Shown here piece by piece: positions 34,761 to 43,757 of a stretch of DNA of 64,000 nt. The notes under the pieces were generated by a model, which saw nothing but the letters and a program-made list of their open reading frames with translations, searched no databases and was not told where the DNA came from. The stretch lies in the NCBI GenBank assembly GCA_965116395.1, contig OZ220684.1, forward strand, positions 2,232,001 to 2,296,000, written 5' to 3'. Position 1 is the stretch's first letter, and the number at the start of each line of letters is the position of its first letter. Source of the DNA: Bin5 sp965116395. GTDB taxonomy: Bacteria; Chloroflexota; Anaerolineae; Caldilineales; Caldilineaceae. The position numbers were made by a program, and so were the translations under genes.

Positions 34761-36362
34761 ATGAACGCCAATACTGACCCTTCAGCGAACACCTATCAAC
34801 TCCGCGGCGGAGAGAGCGTCCTCCTCCTCGACGAAGCCCTGATCCAGGAGGAAGACGGCATCACCCGCGCCGTCCAGCCCTGCACCAAGACCCCATTCGT
34901 CATGGAGCCCGACCCGGACAAGCCCTGGGAGGCCTGCGGCCCCGGCATGAGCAAACGCATCCACCTCTACGGCACGGCTCTCTACGACGATCTGGCAGGC
35001 AAATACCGCATGTGGTATTTCGGTCGTATGGGCCCCCACTGGCGCGTGCCCGATGGCAACTACCAGATCCCCGGCCTCTATGTCCCCCGCACCGACGAAA
35101 GACCCTTCCACTGCAACGGTGTCACCGCCGACCGCTATGGACGCGCCTTCGTCGACAACGATCGCGGCGACCTCACCCTCTACGCCGAGAGCGATGACGG
35201 CATCAACTGGACCAAGCCGGAACTGGGCATCTTCACATTCAACGGCAGCCCCGCCAACAACATCATCTGGGATCTCCACGGCGCCTCCGTCTTCATCGAC
35301 CGCGACGAGGAGGACCCGAACAAACGCTATAAAGCCATCGGCTTCTGCCGCCGCTACCGCAGCATCTTCCTGCTCACCTCCCCCGACGGCATCCACTGGG
35401 ATGACAACGTTACCGTGACCCTGCCCGAGCAGGGGCGCGTCCATAACTGTCTTGAGCCGGTCGTAAAGCGCAGCAACGAGGGCACATTTAACGTCACCTG
35501 GGACGCGGTCGATTCCATCTACCGCGCCTATTCGCTCCAGCGCTTTGACGATAGCCACAAGCGGCGGGTCATCTGCTATTCGGAAAGCCCCTCTCTGGCC
35601 GGCCCCTGGAAAGACTCCTACCCGATCCTGGAGCCGAGCCACTGGGACGACGAGATCGCCCGGCGCAGATACGGCGCGCTGCGCGCCGAGTTCCACAACA
35701 TGTCCGCCTTCCGTTATGGGAGCCTCCATATCGGTCTGCTCGGCGTCCTCTACGTGACCGCCGAGCAGATCCCCGGCGAAAAGAACCAGATCCCCTGCGA
35801 CGGCCCCATCGACGGCCAGTTTGTCTACAGCCGCGACGGGATCAGCTGGCAACACGCCGATCGCGCCCGCACCGCCGCGCTCCCGCGCGGCGCCGGCGAC
35901 GCCTTCGACAGGGGCATGATCATCGGCACGGCCAAAGAGCCGATCGTCGAGGGCGACGAAATTCACTGGTATTACACCGGCTGCGAACACACCCACGGCG
36001 AGGTCAACATGGAGAAGCGCGTCAAGCGGCTGGGGCGCGCCACCTGGCAGCGGGACCGCTTCGTCGCGCTCGCCGCGCCCGGCGTGGGTACAATCGTGAC
36101 CAAGCCCCTGCACCTGCCCGCGGGCGCCGGCGCGCTCGAGCTGAACGCCGATGCCGCCGGCGGTCAGCTGCGCGTCGAACTGTGCCGCCCCGACGGGCGC
36201 GTTCTGGACGGCTACTCGCGCGCCGACTGCCTTCCTCTGCAAACCGACGACCTGCACTGGCAGGTCAGGTGGCGGAACGAGCAACCAGCGATCGAAGGCG
36301 CTGTCCAAATCCGCTTTTTCCTCAATCGCAGCAAGCTGTACAGCTTCACGTTCAGCTCCTGA
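34761..36362 (+). CDS. GH32/43-like beta-propeller protein with C-terminal beta-sandwich
   Basis: 533 aa. Propeller-blade signatures recur: YRMWYFGRMG near 79, SDDGINWTKPELG near 146, RYKAIGFCRR near 194, SPDGIHWDDN near 213 and YSRDGISWQH near 355. About 90 C-terminal residues (from TIVTKPLHLP) form a beta-sandwich shared with the proteins at 56127 and 57747. The fold resembles GH32/43/68 five-bladed hydrolases, but no canonical catalytic triad was assigned, so an enzymatic role is unproven. No signal peptide is visible. It follows the inositol-dehydrogenase-like gene and is probably co-transcribed. The ATG has no close ribosome site. Confidence 0.7.
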   Translation: MNANTDPSANTYQLRGGESVLLLDEALIQEEDGITRAVQPCTKTPFVMEPDPDKPWEACGPGMSKRIHLYGTALYDDLAGKYRMWYFGRMGPHWRVPDGNYQIPGLYVPRTDERPFHCNGVTADRYGRAFVDNDRGDLTLYAESDDGINWTKPELGIFTFNGSPANNIIWDLHGASVFIDRDEEDPNKRYKAIGFCRRYRSIFLLTSPDGIHWDDNVTVTLPEQGRVHNCLEPVVKRSNEGTFNVTWDAVDSIYRAYSLQRFDDSHKRRVICYSESPSLAGPWKDSYPILEPSHWDDEIARRRYGALRAEFHNMSAFRYGSLHIGLLGVLYVTAEQIPGEKNQIPCDGPIDGQFVYSRDGISWQHADRARTAALPRGAGDAFDRGMIIGTAKEPIVEGDEIHWYYTGCEHTHGEVNMEKRVKRLGRATWQRDRFVALAAPGVGTIVTKPLHLPAGAGALELNADAAGGQLRVELCRPDGRVLDGYSRADCLPLQTDDLHWQVRWRNEQPAIEGAVQIRFFLNRSKLYSFTFSS

Positions 36363-36602
36363 ATCCTCCGCTCTTCAAGATGACCTGGCTGGCATCAGCA
36401 GGATCAAGGCCCCCAATCAGCCTTGCCCGACGTATAGTGCCAACTTTCAGTCCGAAAGTCTTCGCAGAACAGCCATAGCCCTGTCTTAGTTGCCGCGCGA
36501 TCATGTCTCTCGACTGACATATTTGTGCAACATTTCACCTCTATCATTGGCAGGTATGAGGGATACGCCCTCAGACAAACGCAATGTAAATGAGGTGAAA
36601 CA

Positions 36603-37184
36603 GTGGCAAACAAGATAGTGTTGACGAAGAATTATGTGCTGATGTTAGCGTTGACTGTCGCCACGGTGGCAATCGGTATTGGCGGCTGTACAATACCTGT
36701 TGGAACGGGCGAGCATCATGGCTCAGAACGCATCACGCCCAGCCGCGGCGAACACGAACGTGAAGGCGGCGCCGGTGACGGTGAGAGCAGCGAAGATGCC
36801 GGCGCAAGCGAAGGCGAAGAATCAGGCACCACCCTGACCCTGACCGAGCGATATGATACCGTTCGCAAGGGGGCCCGGCTGATTCTTATCTATGACGCCG
36901 AGAGCAACGCCTTTAGCGGCACGGTGGAAAACACCACTGATAGTACCTTGCAGCAGGTTCGGGTTGAAGTCCACCTGTCGAATGGCGTCGAGCTCGGACC
37001 GACAACGCCGGTTGACCTCGACCCTGGTCAGATAGTGGACGTTACTCTCCCAGCAACAGACCAAGCGTTTGACGGGTGGACGCCCCACGCTGAAGTAGGG
37101 CCGGGAAGCGGCGGTGAGGATGGTGAACACGGTCCCGGCGGCGAAAATGGTGGAGAAGGCGGCGAACAAAGTAGCGGCGGCTAA
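36603..37184 (+). CDS. Small lipoprotein with FxLYD-like domain and Gly/Glu-rich tail
   Basis: 193 aa from a GTG with GAGGTGA just upstream. Hydrophobic helix 11-26, then lipobox IGGC (C29). An acidic, disordered linker (~32-75) leads to a ~75-aa beta domain (LILIYDAESNAFSGTVENTT, then VRVEVHLSNGVELGP) of the FxLYD type. The tail is made of Gly-Gly-Glu repeats. It lies 106 nt upstream of a response regulator/histidine kinase pair on the same strand. It could be an envelope component sensed by, or regulated by, that system; this is inference from position. Confidence 0.7.
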   Translation: MANKIVLTKNYVLMLALTVATVAIGIGGCTIPVGTGEHHGSERITPSRGEHEREGGAGDGESSEDAGASEGEESGTTLTLTERYDTVRKGARLILIYDAESNAFSGTVENTTDSTLQQVRVEVHLSNGVELGPTTPVDLDPGQIVDVTLPATDQAFDGWTPHAEVGPGSGGEDGEHGPGGENGGEGGEQSSGG

Positions 37185-37240
37185 CGAGAGCGGGACGAAA
37201 GAAGCTGATATTTTTTCACTGGCGGAAATGTATGATATTC

Positions 37241-37271
37241 AGACGCGGTGCCCGGTATGGACACCGCGTCT
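37241..37271 (+). promoter_or_regulatory. 10-bp inverted repeat before the response-regulator gene
   Basis: AGACGCGGTG (37241-37250) is perfectly repeated inverted as CACCGCGTCT (37262-37271), 20 nt before the ATG at 37291 and just after a TATGAT (-10-like). It may be an autoregulatory operator or a terminator of the lipoprotein gene; there is no T-run. Confidence 0.45.
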
Positions 37272-37290
37272 GTACGGTTTCAGTTGAGAA

Positions 37291-37974
37291 ATGATGATGC
37301 GTTACACGATTCTGATTGTTGAAGACGATACGCGGATCGCGAACTGGCTGAAAATCTTTTTTGAGCGGGCAGGGTTCGCGGCCAAAGTCACCCACGATGG
37401 CAGGACAGGGCTAACCATGGCCCGCACCCTTGCCCCCGACCTGATAGTGCTCGATCTGATGCTCCCCGGCCTCGATGGGATCGAGCTCTGTCGCACTTTA
37501 CGCCGCGAATCAGATGTTCCCATCATCATGCTCACCGCCCGCGAAGCCCATACCGACCGCATCAGCGGGCTCGAAAGCGGCGCAGATGATTATGTCGTCA
37601 AGCCGTTCGACCCCGAGGAAGTCGTGGCACGCGCCAAAGCCGTGTTGCGGCGGGTCAATGACAGAGTGCAGCAAGTACTGACCTGCGGCCGCATTACGAT
37701 TGACGAAACGACGCAGCGCGTGACGATTGACGAGCAACCCATCAGCCTGAGCCATGCCCAATTTCTCCTGCTCGCCACCTTCATGCGCCATCCGAATCAG
37801 GTGCTCACACGCGACCAGCTAATCGCTCTCGCCTTCAATAACAGTTTTGATGGATACGATCGTGCCATCGACAGCCACATCCTTCGTCTGCGCAGGCAAA
37901 TCGCTGTAGATGGCCGCCAGCCGATTCAAACCGTCTATGGCACCGGCTACAGGTTCGTAACGGAGGATGGCTGA
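37291..37974 (+). CDS. OmpR/PhoB-family response regulator
   Basis: 227 aa. Receiver domain 1-120 with acidic pocket E11/D12/D13, phosphoacceptor D55 (VLDLMLPG), T82 and K104 (VVKPFDP). The C-terminal winged-helix DNA-binding domain at ~130-225 includes NQVLTRDQLIALAF and IDSHILRLRRQI, ending in TVYGTGYRF. Three consecutive ATG codons make the start ambiguous by one or two residues. Its stop overlaps the kinase start by one base (TGATG), so the two are translationally coupled. Confidence 0.95.
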   Translation: MMMRYTILIVEDDTRIANWLKIFFERAGFAAKVTHDGRTGLTMARTLAPDLIVLDLMLPGLDGIELCRTLRRESDVPIIMLTAREAHTDRISGLESGADDYVVKPFDPEEVVARAKAVLRRVNDRVQQVLTCGRITIDETTQRVTIDEQPISLSHAQFLLLATFMRHPNQVLTRDQLIALAFNNSFDGYDRAIDSHILRLRRQIAVDGRQPIQTVYGTGYRFVTEDG

Positions 37975-39392
37975 TGTCGCTACGCTGGCGCTTTCTGGGC
38001 GCATTTATCCTGCTTATCGTTCTTGTTGTCTCGCTTAGTTTGGGCGTCGGATACTATACGACACAGGCACAACTGAACACATTTATTGGTGCGCTCAGTA
38101 GCGATGAAGCCAATGATCTAGCTCTTAAGTTGAGTCGGGCATACACTTCATCTGATGGCTGGGAAACGTTGGGAACCGCTCTATCTGAGACAGGATATCT
38201 CTTCGAGTACGGGGCGGAACAAAGGCACGCCGAAGAAACTGAAGAAAAGGCCTCTGAACTCTTCCATAGCGACTCTGACAGAGACCGTATACGCGTTGTC
38301 ATTACCGATGTCGATGGCTATATCTTACTGGATAACTTCGCCGAGCTGCGACAGGGTGAGGCCGCGCCGGAATTGGATGGACAGCGTGTTGACATATTCG
38401 ATCTGCGCACCGGCCAGTCTGTGGGATATGCGTATGTTGATGTGAATCGTGAATTCTGGGCAACCGAATCGCATGGCTTTCTGCGAAACCTGCTTTACAC
38501 CATCACCATCGGCGGACTGTTGACCTCTGCGATGGCGCTTCTACTGGCGGTATGGCTCGCCAGACGCATCACCGCTCCTGTCACAGCGCTGACCCAGGCC
38601 GCCCAGTCCATTGCGCAACGCAGTGATACCGTTCTGCTGCCGGTTACCTCCCCGGACGAGCTTGGCCAGATGAGCGCGGCATTCAACCAGATGACAACCG
38701 CCCTCCAAACCCAACGCGACCTACGCAAGCGGCTGCTCAATGATATCTCGCATGAACTGAACACGCCTCTGAGCGTCATCCGTCTGGAAGCGCATGGGCT
38801 GCGCAATGGGTTGCAGACGCCCGCACGAACAGCCGACCACATCATTCAAGAAGTGCAGCTGCTCCGTAACCTGGCGCGAGACCTGAACTGGCTGGCCGAA
38901 ACCGAATCAGACGAGCTGCGGCTCACGACTGAACCGTACCCGCTCCAGCAGCTACTCACCGCTGAAGTGGAGCGCTGGCAGCCGCAAGCGCAGAGCCAGC
39001 AGATCACCTTATCGCTGCAACTGCTGTCTGAACTGCCAGTGCTCAATCTCGACCGCATGCGGATGAGTCAGGCGCTAGGCAATGTCATTCACAATGCGCT
39101 CCAGCATACGGAGGCGGGCGGCCGGGTCACGGTCGCGGCAACCTTGGAGAAGGACGGGAGCATGGGAATCTCGGTAACCGATGATGGGGCAGGGATTGAC
39201 GCGGCCGATCTGCCCCATATCTTCAACCGCCTCTACCGCGCCGATCAATCTCGCAATCGCCGCACCGGCGGCATGGGGCTGGGCCTGACCATCGCCCGCG
39301 CCATTATCGAGGCCCACCATGGTACGATCGCCGTTACCAGCAACGGGCTCGGACAGGGGACAACCGTGCGGTTCGATCTGCCACAGTCTTAA
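37974..39392 (+). CDS. Membrane sensor histidine kinase
   Basis: 472 aa. TM1 at ~8-27, an extracytoplasmic sensor of ~145 residues, and TM2 at ~173-195. A HAMP linker (~196-250) is followed by the HisKA helix with phospho-acceptor H260 (NDISHELNTPLS). The HATPase domain has an N-box (IHNALQH), the G1 motif DDGAGID and the G2 motif GGMGLGL near the end. All catalytic motifs are intact. The sensor region has no Cys or His cluster that would suggest a ligand. Partner of the regulator immediately upstream. Confidence 0.95.
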   Translation: MSLRWRFLGAFILLIVLVVSLSLGVGYYTTQAQLNTFIGALSSDEANDLALKLSRAYTSSDGWETLGTALSETGYLFEYGAEQRHAEETEEKASELFHSDSDRDRIRVVITDVDGYILLDNFAELRQGEAAPELDGQRVDIFDLRTGQSVGYAYVDVNREFWATESHGFLRNLLYTITIGGLLTSAMALLLAVWLARRITAPVTALTQAAQSIAQRSDTVLLPVTSPDELGQMSAAFNQMTTALQTQRDLRKRLLNDISHELNTPLSVIRLEAHGLRNGLQTPARTADHIIQEVQLLRNLARDLNWLAETESDELRLTTEPYPLQQLLTAEVERWQPQAQSQQITLSLQLLSELPVLNLDRMRMSQALGNVIHNALQHTEAGGRVTVAATLEKDGSMGISVTDDGAGIDAADLPHIFNRLYRADQSRNRRTGGMGLGLTIARAIIEAHHGTIAVTSNGLGQGTTVRFDLPQS

Positions 39393-39579
39393 GCGATTGC
39401 TTCAATTCGCAGTCCGCTATATATTTATAGCGACGCGAATACAGCGAACATGCGATGCGCATAGCCCGCCGCCAGAGCCGGTAGACGCCAAAAGTGGCAG
39501 TTGAAGGCTGGGGCATCTGCGGCCCACTTGCCCCAGCCCGAATGAACCCGTACAGGCAACACACAGATCGAGGACTCCA

Positions 39580-40302
39580 ATGAGCCTGACAACCCAGGAA
39601 AAAAAATCCTTTGAAGCCAACGGCTATCTGCTCAAAAAAGGTCTCGTCTCCCAGCAGGAGATCGGGCAGATCCGCCAGGAATTGCCAGACATCCACCGGC
39701 ACATGGTGGCCGACCCGCCGCCTGAAGTCCACGTCGCCTGGGAGGACGAGGACGCACCTGACGAGAGCAAGATCATCCGCCAGTTGATGCACAGCGAGCT
39801 GGTCAGCCCCACCCTCAACCGCATCCTGCGCAGCGACACACTCGTCGAAATCGTAGCCGAGCTGATGCACCCGCAAGTCGCCCTCTACCACAGCAAACTC
39901 CTGCCCAAAGAGGCCGGCATCGGCGCGGCAACGCCCTGGCATCAGGACTACGCCTACTGGAAGACCGACGAAAACCAGCCGATGATGCTCAACTGCCAGC
40001 TCGCCATCGATCCGATGACCCTCGAAAACGGCTGCCTGGAGTTCATCCCCGGCAGCCACCGCTGGGGACTGCAGGACCATGAGCGGCACCAGGAGACCTT
40101 CGGCATGTTCCTGCCCGGCCGCTACTACAAGCGCGACGAGGGCGTGACCATCCCGATGGAGCCGGGCGACGGCATCTTCTTCACATCCCTCGTCATCCAC
40201 GGCTCCGCGCCCAATCTGTCGCCCCATCCCCGCTGGGCCAACACATTCGCCTACAACGTGCCCGGCAACGGCGAGCACCAGGTCCGCGAAATCCTGCGCT
40301 GA
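39580..40302 (+). CDS. PhyH-family Fe(II)/2-oxoglutarate oxygenase
   Basis: 240 aa, GAGG before the ATG. Iron ligands H121-x-D123 (PWHQDYAYW) and H207 (VIHGSAPN), with R218 (HPRWAN) for 2-oxoglutarate; NGCLEFIPGSH is the family signature. Fourth PhyH gene in the window and the shortest. It stands alone between the two-component system and a Dpp-type importer operon. A perfect 8-bp inverted repeat follows its stop codon. Substrate unknown. Confidence 0.9.
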   Translation: MSLTTQEKKSFEANGYLLKKGLVSQQEIGQIRQELPDIHRHMVADPPPEVHVAWEDEDAPDESKIIRQLMHSELVSPTLNRILRSDTLVEIVAELMHPQVALYHSKLLPKEAGIGAATPWHQDYAYWKTDENQPMMLNCQLAIDPMTLENGCLEFIPGSHRWGLQDHERHQETFGMFLPGRYYKRDEGVTIPMEPGDGIFFTSLVIHGSAPNLSPHPRWANTFAYNVPGNGEHQVREILR

Positions 40303-40304
40303 CG

Positions 40305-40334
40305 CCAGTGGTCAGCAAAGTCGCTAACCACTGG
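40305..40334 (+). terminator. 8-bp inverted repeat after PhyH gene
   Basis: CCAGTGGT (40305-40312) and ACCACTGG (40327-40334) pair around 14 nt, starting 3 nt after the stop codon. No T-run follows. Its arms are the same CCACTGG unit that recurs in operon spacers across the window. Confidence 0.4.
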
Positions 40335-40376
40335 AAACCGGCCGCTGCAGTTCCGCCGCGTTACCTCCTGCCCAAA

Positions 40377-40405
40377 TTGGTTACATCGGTGGTTGTGTGT
40401 ATAAT
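40377..40405 (+). promoter_or_regulatory. Sigma70-type promoter for Dpp-type importer operon 1
   Basis: TATAAT (40400-40405) is a perfect -10. TTGGTT (40377-40382) is a partial -35 at the ideal 17-nt spacing. It implies a leader of about 260 nt before the ATG at 40672. The rest of 40335-40671 holds no gene. Confidence 0.5.
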
Positions 40406-40671
40406 TGCCAAGCACCGATTCTGGACAACGGGTGAGCCATCGAACCCTTCCCCCAATTATCGAGGCTTTCCCCACTGCGGCCTTTCTAGACCTGCCCTAT
40501 TTGTCCAGTTCTGCAATCGCAGAAATCCGCTTAGTTTTCAATTCTTGTTTTGCTGTTTTCGGTTCTCAGCAACTTCATGCCGTTCAGGCCTGGCGTATGC
40601 TACTGAGAACGAAAAACCGACGACTGAACACGTGTAGTTTGGTATCCAATCAACCCATTGGAGGAGATTTC

Positions 40672-42654
40672 ATGACCCAGAGGCACATTTCACGACGAAG
40701 ATTCTTGCAGGTATCCGCCTTTGCCACCGCTGGCGCGGTGCTGGCTGCCTGCGGCGGCGGCGATGCGCCCGCTGCGGAAGCGCCCGATGCCGAGGCGCCG
40801 GCCGCATCCGACAGCGGCGACGCGATGCCCGCATCCCAGTACAACGAAGCGCCGATGCTGGCCGATATGGTCGCCAACGGCGACATTCCCCCTGTCGACG
40901 AGCGGCTGCCCGCCAACCCGATGGTGATCCAACCTCTGAATGAGGTCGGTCAGTACGGCGGCACCTGGCGCCGCATCGGCGTAGGCCCTGGCGATGCCGG
41001 CATCTTCAGATATCGCCTCATGTACCCGCAGCTGGTGCGCTACAACACCGACGGCTCCGATATCGGTCCCAATTTGGCCGAATCCTGGGAAGTCTCCGAT
41101 GACGGCACCACCTACACCTTCCACCTGCGTGAAGGCGTTAAATGGTCGGACGGCACCCCCCATTCCTCCGGCGACTTCATGTTCTGGTATGATGACGTGC
41201 TCGGCGATGAAGACCTCGCCCCCAGCTTCCCCGTCTGGCTGACCGTCGGCGGCGAGCCCGTCGTCATGGACGCGCCCGACGATCTCACCATCCGCTTCAC
41301 CTTCCCCGGCGCGCACGGCATCTTCATGACCCTGATGGCCGGGGCCAACGGCGCTTCGATGACCTGGTATCCCAAGCACTATATGTCCCAGTTCCATCGC
41401 AACTACACCGACGAAGAAGAGTTGAACGCACTGGCGCAAGAAAATGAGTTTGAGTTCTGGCACCAGTACTTCAACAACCGGCTCACCCCCCGCCTCAATA
41501 CCGACGTGCCGTGCCTCTTCGCCTGGCGCTTCACCAAGATTACGCCCGAAGTCCCCGTCGTGCTGGAACGCAACCCCTACTACTGGAAGGTGGACACCGC
41601 CGGCAACCAGTTGCCCTACATTGACAAGGTTTCCACCGACATCGTCGAAGACTCCGAAGTCCTGAATCTGCGCGCCGTAGCCGGTGACATCGACATGCAG
41701 CACCGCCATATCCTGATGGAGAACTTCTCGCTCTTCAAGGAGAACGAGGAAGTCGGCAACTACGAGATTCTTCTCTGGAAGTACGGCGAAACGAGCGACG
41801 CCGTCATCTCCTTCAATCTCTGCCATCCGGACCCGGTTCTGCACGAGATCTTCAATGACAAGCGCTTCCGGTTTGCCATGTCCCACGCGATGAATCGCGA
41901 TGAGGTCATCGAGGCCGTCTACCTCGGCCTGGGTGAGCCGGGCCAGCCGTCGCCGCTCGCCACCTCCCCCTTATACGATGAGGCGCAGGCCAAGAACGCC
42001 CTTGAGTACAACCCGGACCTGGCCAACTCCATGCTGGACGAGATGGGCCTGACCGAGACGAACTCCGATGGCATCCGCCTGCGCCCGGACGGCGATCCGC
42101 TCAGCATCGTCTTCAACTACGCCCCCGTCTTCGGCTCCTGGCAAAGCATCGGTGAACTGATGCAGAAGTATATGGACGACGTCGGCGTGCAGTTGTCGCT
42201 GAAAGAAGAGGCCCGTCCGCTCTGGAGCCAGCGCGTCCAGGCCTCCGAGCACGATATGACCGTCTGGACCGGCTCCGCCGAGTTCAACCCGCTGATCGAC
42301 CCGCGGCACTTCCTGCCCTTCTCTCAAGGCAGCTCCCACCACGTCGCCTGCCATGCCCTCTGGTACAATTCCGGCGGCGCCAACGGCGTAGAGCCCACCG
42401 GCGACCTGCGCACCACCATCGACCTCTACGAAGCGATCAAGGCCACGCCGGATGTAGACGAGCATAAGCGCCTCTTCCAGCAGATCCTTGATCTCAATAG
42501 GGAAAATCTGTGGACGTTCAGCATGGCGGTCGGCCTGCCTGCGCCTGTCGTCGTCAGCAAGAACATGGGTAACGTCCCGCGCGAGGGGGTCTCCTCCTGG
42601 CATCTGCAGACGCCCGGCAGCACCGTGCCGGAGCAGTACTATCTCAAGAGCTGA
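40672..42654 (+). CDS. Oligopeptide/oligosaccharide-binding lipoprotein (SBP family 5)
   Basis: 660 aa from ATG 40672 (GGAGGAG upstream); the frame is open to 40405 but lacks a signal there. Tat leader (SRRRFLQV) and lipobox LAAC (C27), then an Ala/Pro/Asp-rich linker. The mature protein begins with the subgroup block SQYNEAPMLADMV and PPVDERLPANP, followed by the family-5 fold (VKWSDGTPHSSGDFMFWYDD near 160). In Chloroflexota and Thermotogota such proteins often bind oligosaccharides rather than peptides. It is first in the operon with DppB- and DppC-type permeases. Confidence 0.92.
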   Translation: MTQRHISRRRFLQVSAFATAGAVLAACGGGDAPAAEAPDAEAPAASDSGDAMPASQYNEAPMLADMVANGDIPPVDERLPANPMVIQPLNEVGQYGGTWRRIGVGPGDAGIFRYRLMYPQLVRYNTDGSDIGPNLAESWEVSDDGTTYTFHLREGVKWSDGTPHSSGDFMFWYDDVLGDEDLAPSFPVWLTVGGEPVVMDAPDDLTIRFTFPGAHGIFMTLMAGANGASMTWYPKHYMSQFHRNYTDEEELNALAQENEFEFWHQYFNNRLTPRLNTDVPCLFAWRFTKITPEVPVVLERNPYYWKVDTAGNQLPYIDKVSTDIVEDSEVLNLRAVAGDIDMQHRHILMENFSLFKENEEVGNYEILLWKYGETSDAVISFNLCHPDPVLHEIFNDKRFRFAMSHAMNRDEVIEAVYLGLGEPGQPSPLATSPLYDEAQAKNALEYNPDLANSMLDEMGLTETNSDGIRLRPDGDPLSIVFNYAPVFGSWQSIGELMQKYMDDVGVQLSLKEEARPLWSQRVQASEHDMTVWTGSAEFNPLIDPRHFLPFSQGSSHHVACHALWYNSGGANGVEPTGDLRTTIDLYEAIKATPDVDEHKRLFQQILDLNRENLWTFSMAVGLPAPVVVSKNMGNVPREGVSSWHLQTPGSTVPEQYYLKS

Positions 42655-42660
42655 TAACTT

Positions 42661-42723
42661 CAGCGGCCAGTCGTAAGTGGTCGGTTGCCAGTACATTCAC
42701 TGGTGACCGACCACAGGCCGCTG
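42661..42723 (+). terminator. Nested stem-loop between binding-protein and permease genes
   Basis: The outer stem CAGCGGCC (42661-42668) pairs with GGCCGCTG (42716-42723). The inner stem GTGGTCGGT (42677-42685) pairs with ACCGACCAC (42706-42714). It begins 6 nt after the stop codon. It lacks a T-run, so mRNA stabilisation or partial attenuation is more likely than full termination. Confidence 0.6.
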
Positions 42724-42769
42724 GCGCTTCATTGACTACTATCCACTATCAACTAACCACTGGTGTTCA

Positions 42770-43756
42770 ATGTCCTCATTCATCTTTCGCCGCCTCATCC
42801 TGATGGTGCCGACGCTGTTCATGATCTCCTTGATCTCCTTCGTCATCATCGAACTGCCGCCCGGCGACTATATGACCTCCTATATCGCCAACCGCATGGC
42901 GATGGGTGACGACGTTCGCCAGGACGAGATCGATGCCCTCGTCAAACAGTACGGGCTGGACCAGCCGGCTCCCGTACGCTATACCAAGTGGCTGGGCAAC
43001 GTCTTGCAGGGCAATTTCGGCTTCTCCTTCGAGTGGCAGCTTCCTGTCAGCGACCTGATCTGGGACCGTCTCGGCCTAACGGTGGTGGTCGCCTTCGCCG
43101 CGCTCATGTTTTCCTGGGTCATCGGGCTTGTCGTCGGCGTACTATCAGCCGTCTACCAGTATTCGATCGGAGACTACTTCTTCACCGCTCTCAGTTTCAT
43201 CGGCCTGGGCACGCCCAACTTCATGCTCGCCCTCATCATGATGTGGATCGCGCTTTCTTATTTCGGCGTCAACATCTCCGGCCTCTTCTCACAAGAGTTC
43301 ATCGACGCCCCCTGGAGCTTCGCCAAGTTTGGCGATATGCTCAAACATCTCTGGGCGCCTGCTATCATCGTCGGTACAGCCGGCTCCGCCGGCCTCGTGC
43401 GCACCATGCGCGCCAATCTGCTCGACGAGCTCAGCAAACCCTACGTCGAGACCGGACGCGCCAAGGGCCTCAACGAACTCAAGCTCGTGCTCAAATATCC
43501 CACGCGCGTGGCCCTCAACCCCTTTGTCAGCACCATGGGCTGGGCCCTGCCGCAACTCGTCTCCGGTTCCATTATCGTCTCCGTCGTGCTCAGCCTGCCC
43601 ACCACCGGTCCGCTGCTGTTGCGTGCGCTCCTGACCCAGGATATGTACCTGGCCTCCAGCTTTCTGCTCATGCTCAGCACATTGACGATTGTCGGCACCC
43701 TGATCTCCGATATAATGCTGGCTTTGCTCGATCCCCGCATCCGGATGGGAGGCTGA
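42770..43756 (+). CDS. ABC transporter permease, DppB type
   Basis: 328 aa. N-terminal signature FIFRRLILMVPTLF, six predicted helices, and the EAA-like loop ETGRAKGLNELKLVLKY. No purine-rich ribosome site precedes the ATG; instead the motif CCACTGGTGTT ends 2 nt before it, in a spacer of CTAACCACTGG-like repeats. It pairs with DppC 43758-44981. No DppD/DppF ATPase follows, so the channel must use ATPases from elsewhere, possibly those at 53974-56063. Confidence 0.93.
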   Translation: MSSFIFRRLILMVPTLFMISLISFVIIELPPGDYMTSYIANRMAMGDDVRQDEIDALVKQYGLDQPAPVRYTKWLGNVLQGNFGFSFEWQLPVSDLIWDRLGLTVVVAFAALMFSWVIGLVVGVLSAVYQYSIGDYFFTALSFIGLGTPNFMLALIMMWIALSYFGVNISGLFSQEFIDAPWSFAKFGDMLKHLWAPAIIVGTAGSAGLVRTMRANLLDELSKPYVETGRAKGLNELKLVLKYPTRVALNPFVSTMGWALPQLVSGSIIVSVVLSLPTTGPLLLRALLTQDMYLASSFLLMLSTLTIVGTLISDIMLALLDPRIRMGG

Positions 43757-43757
43757 C

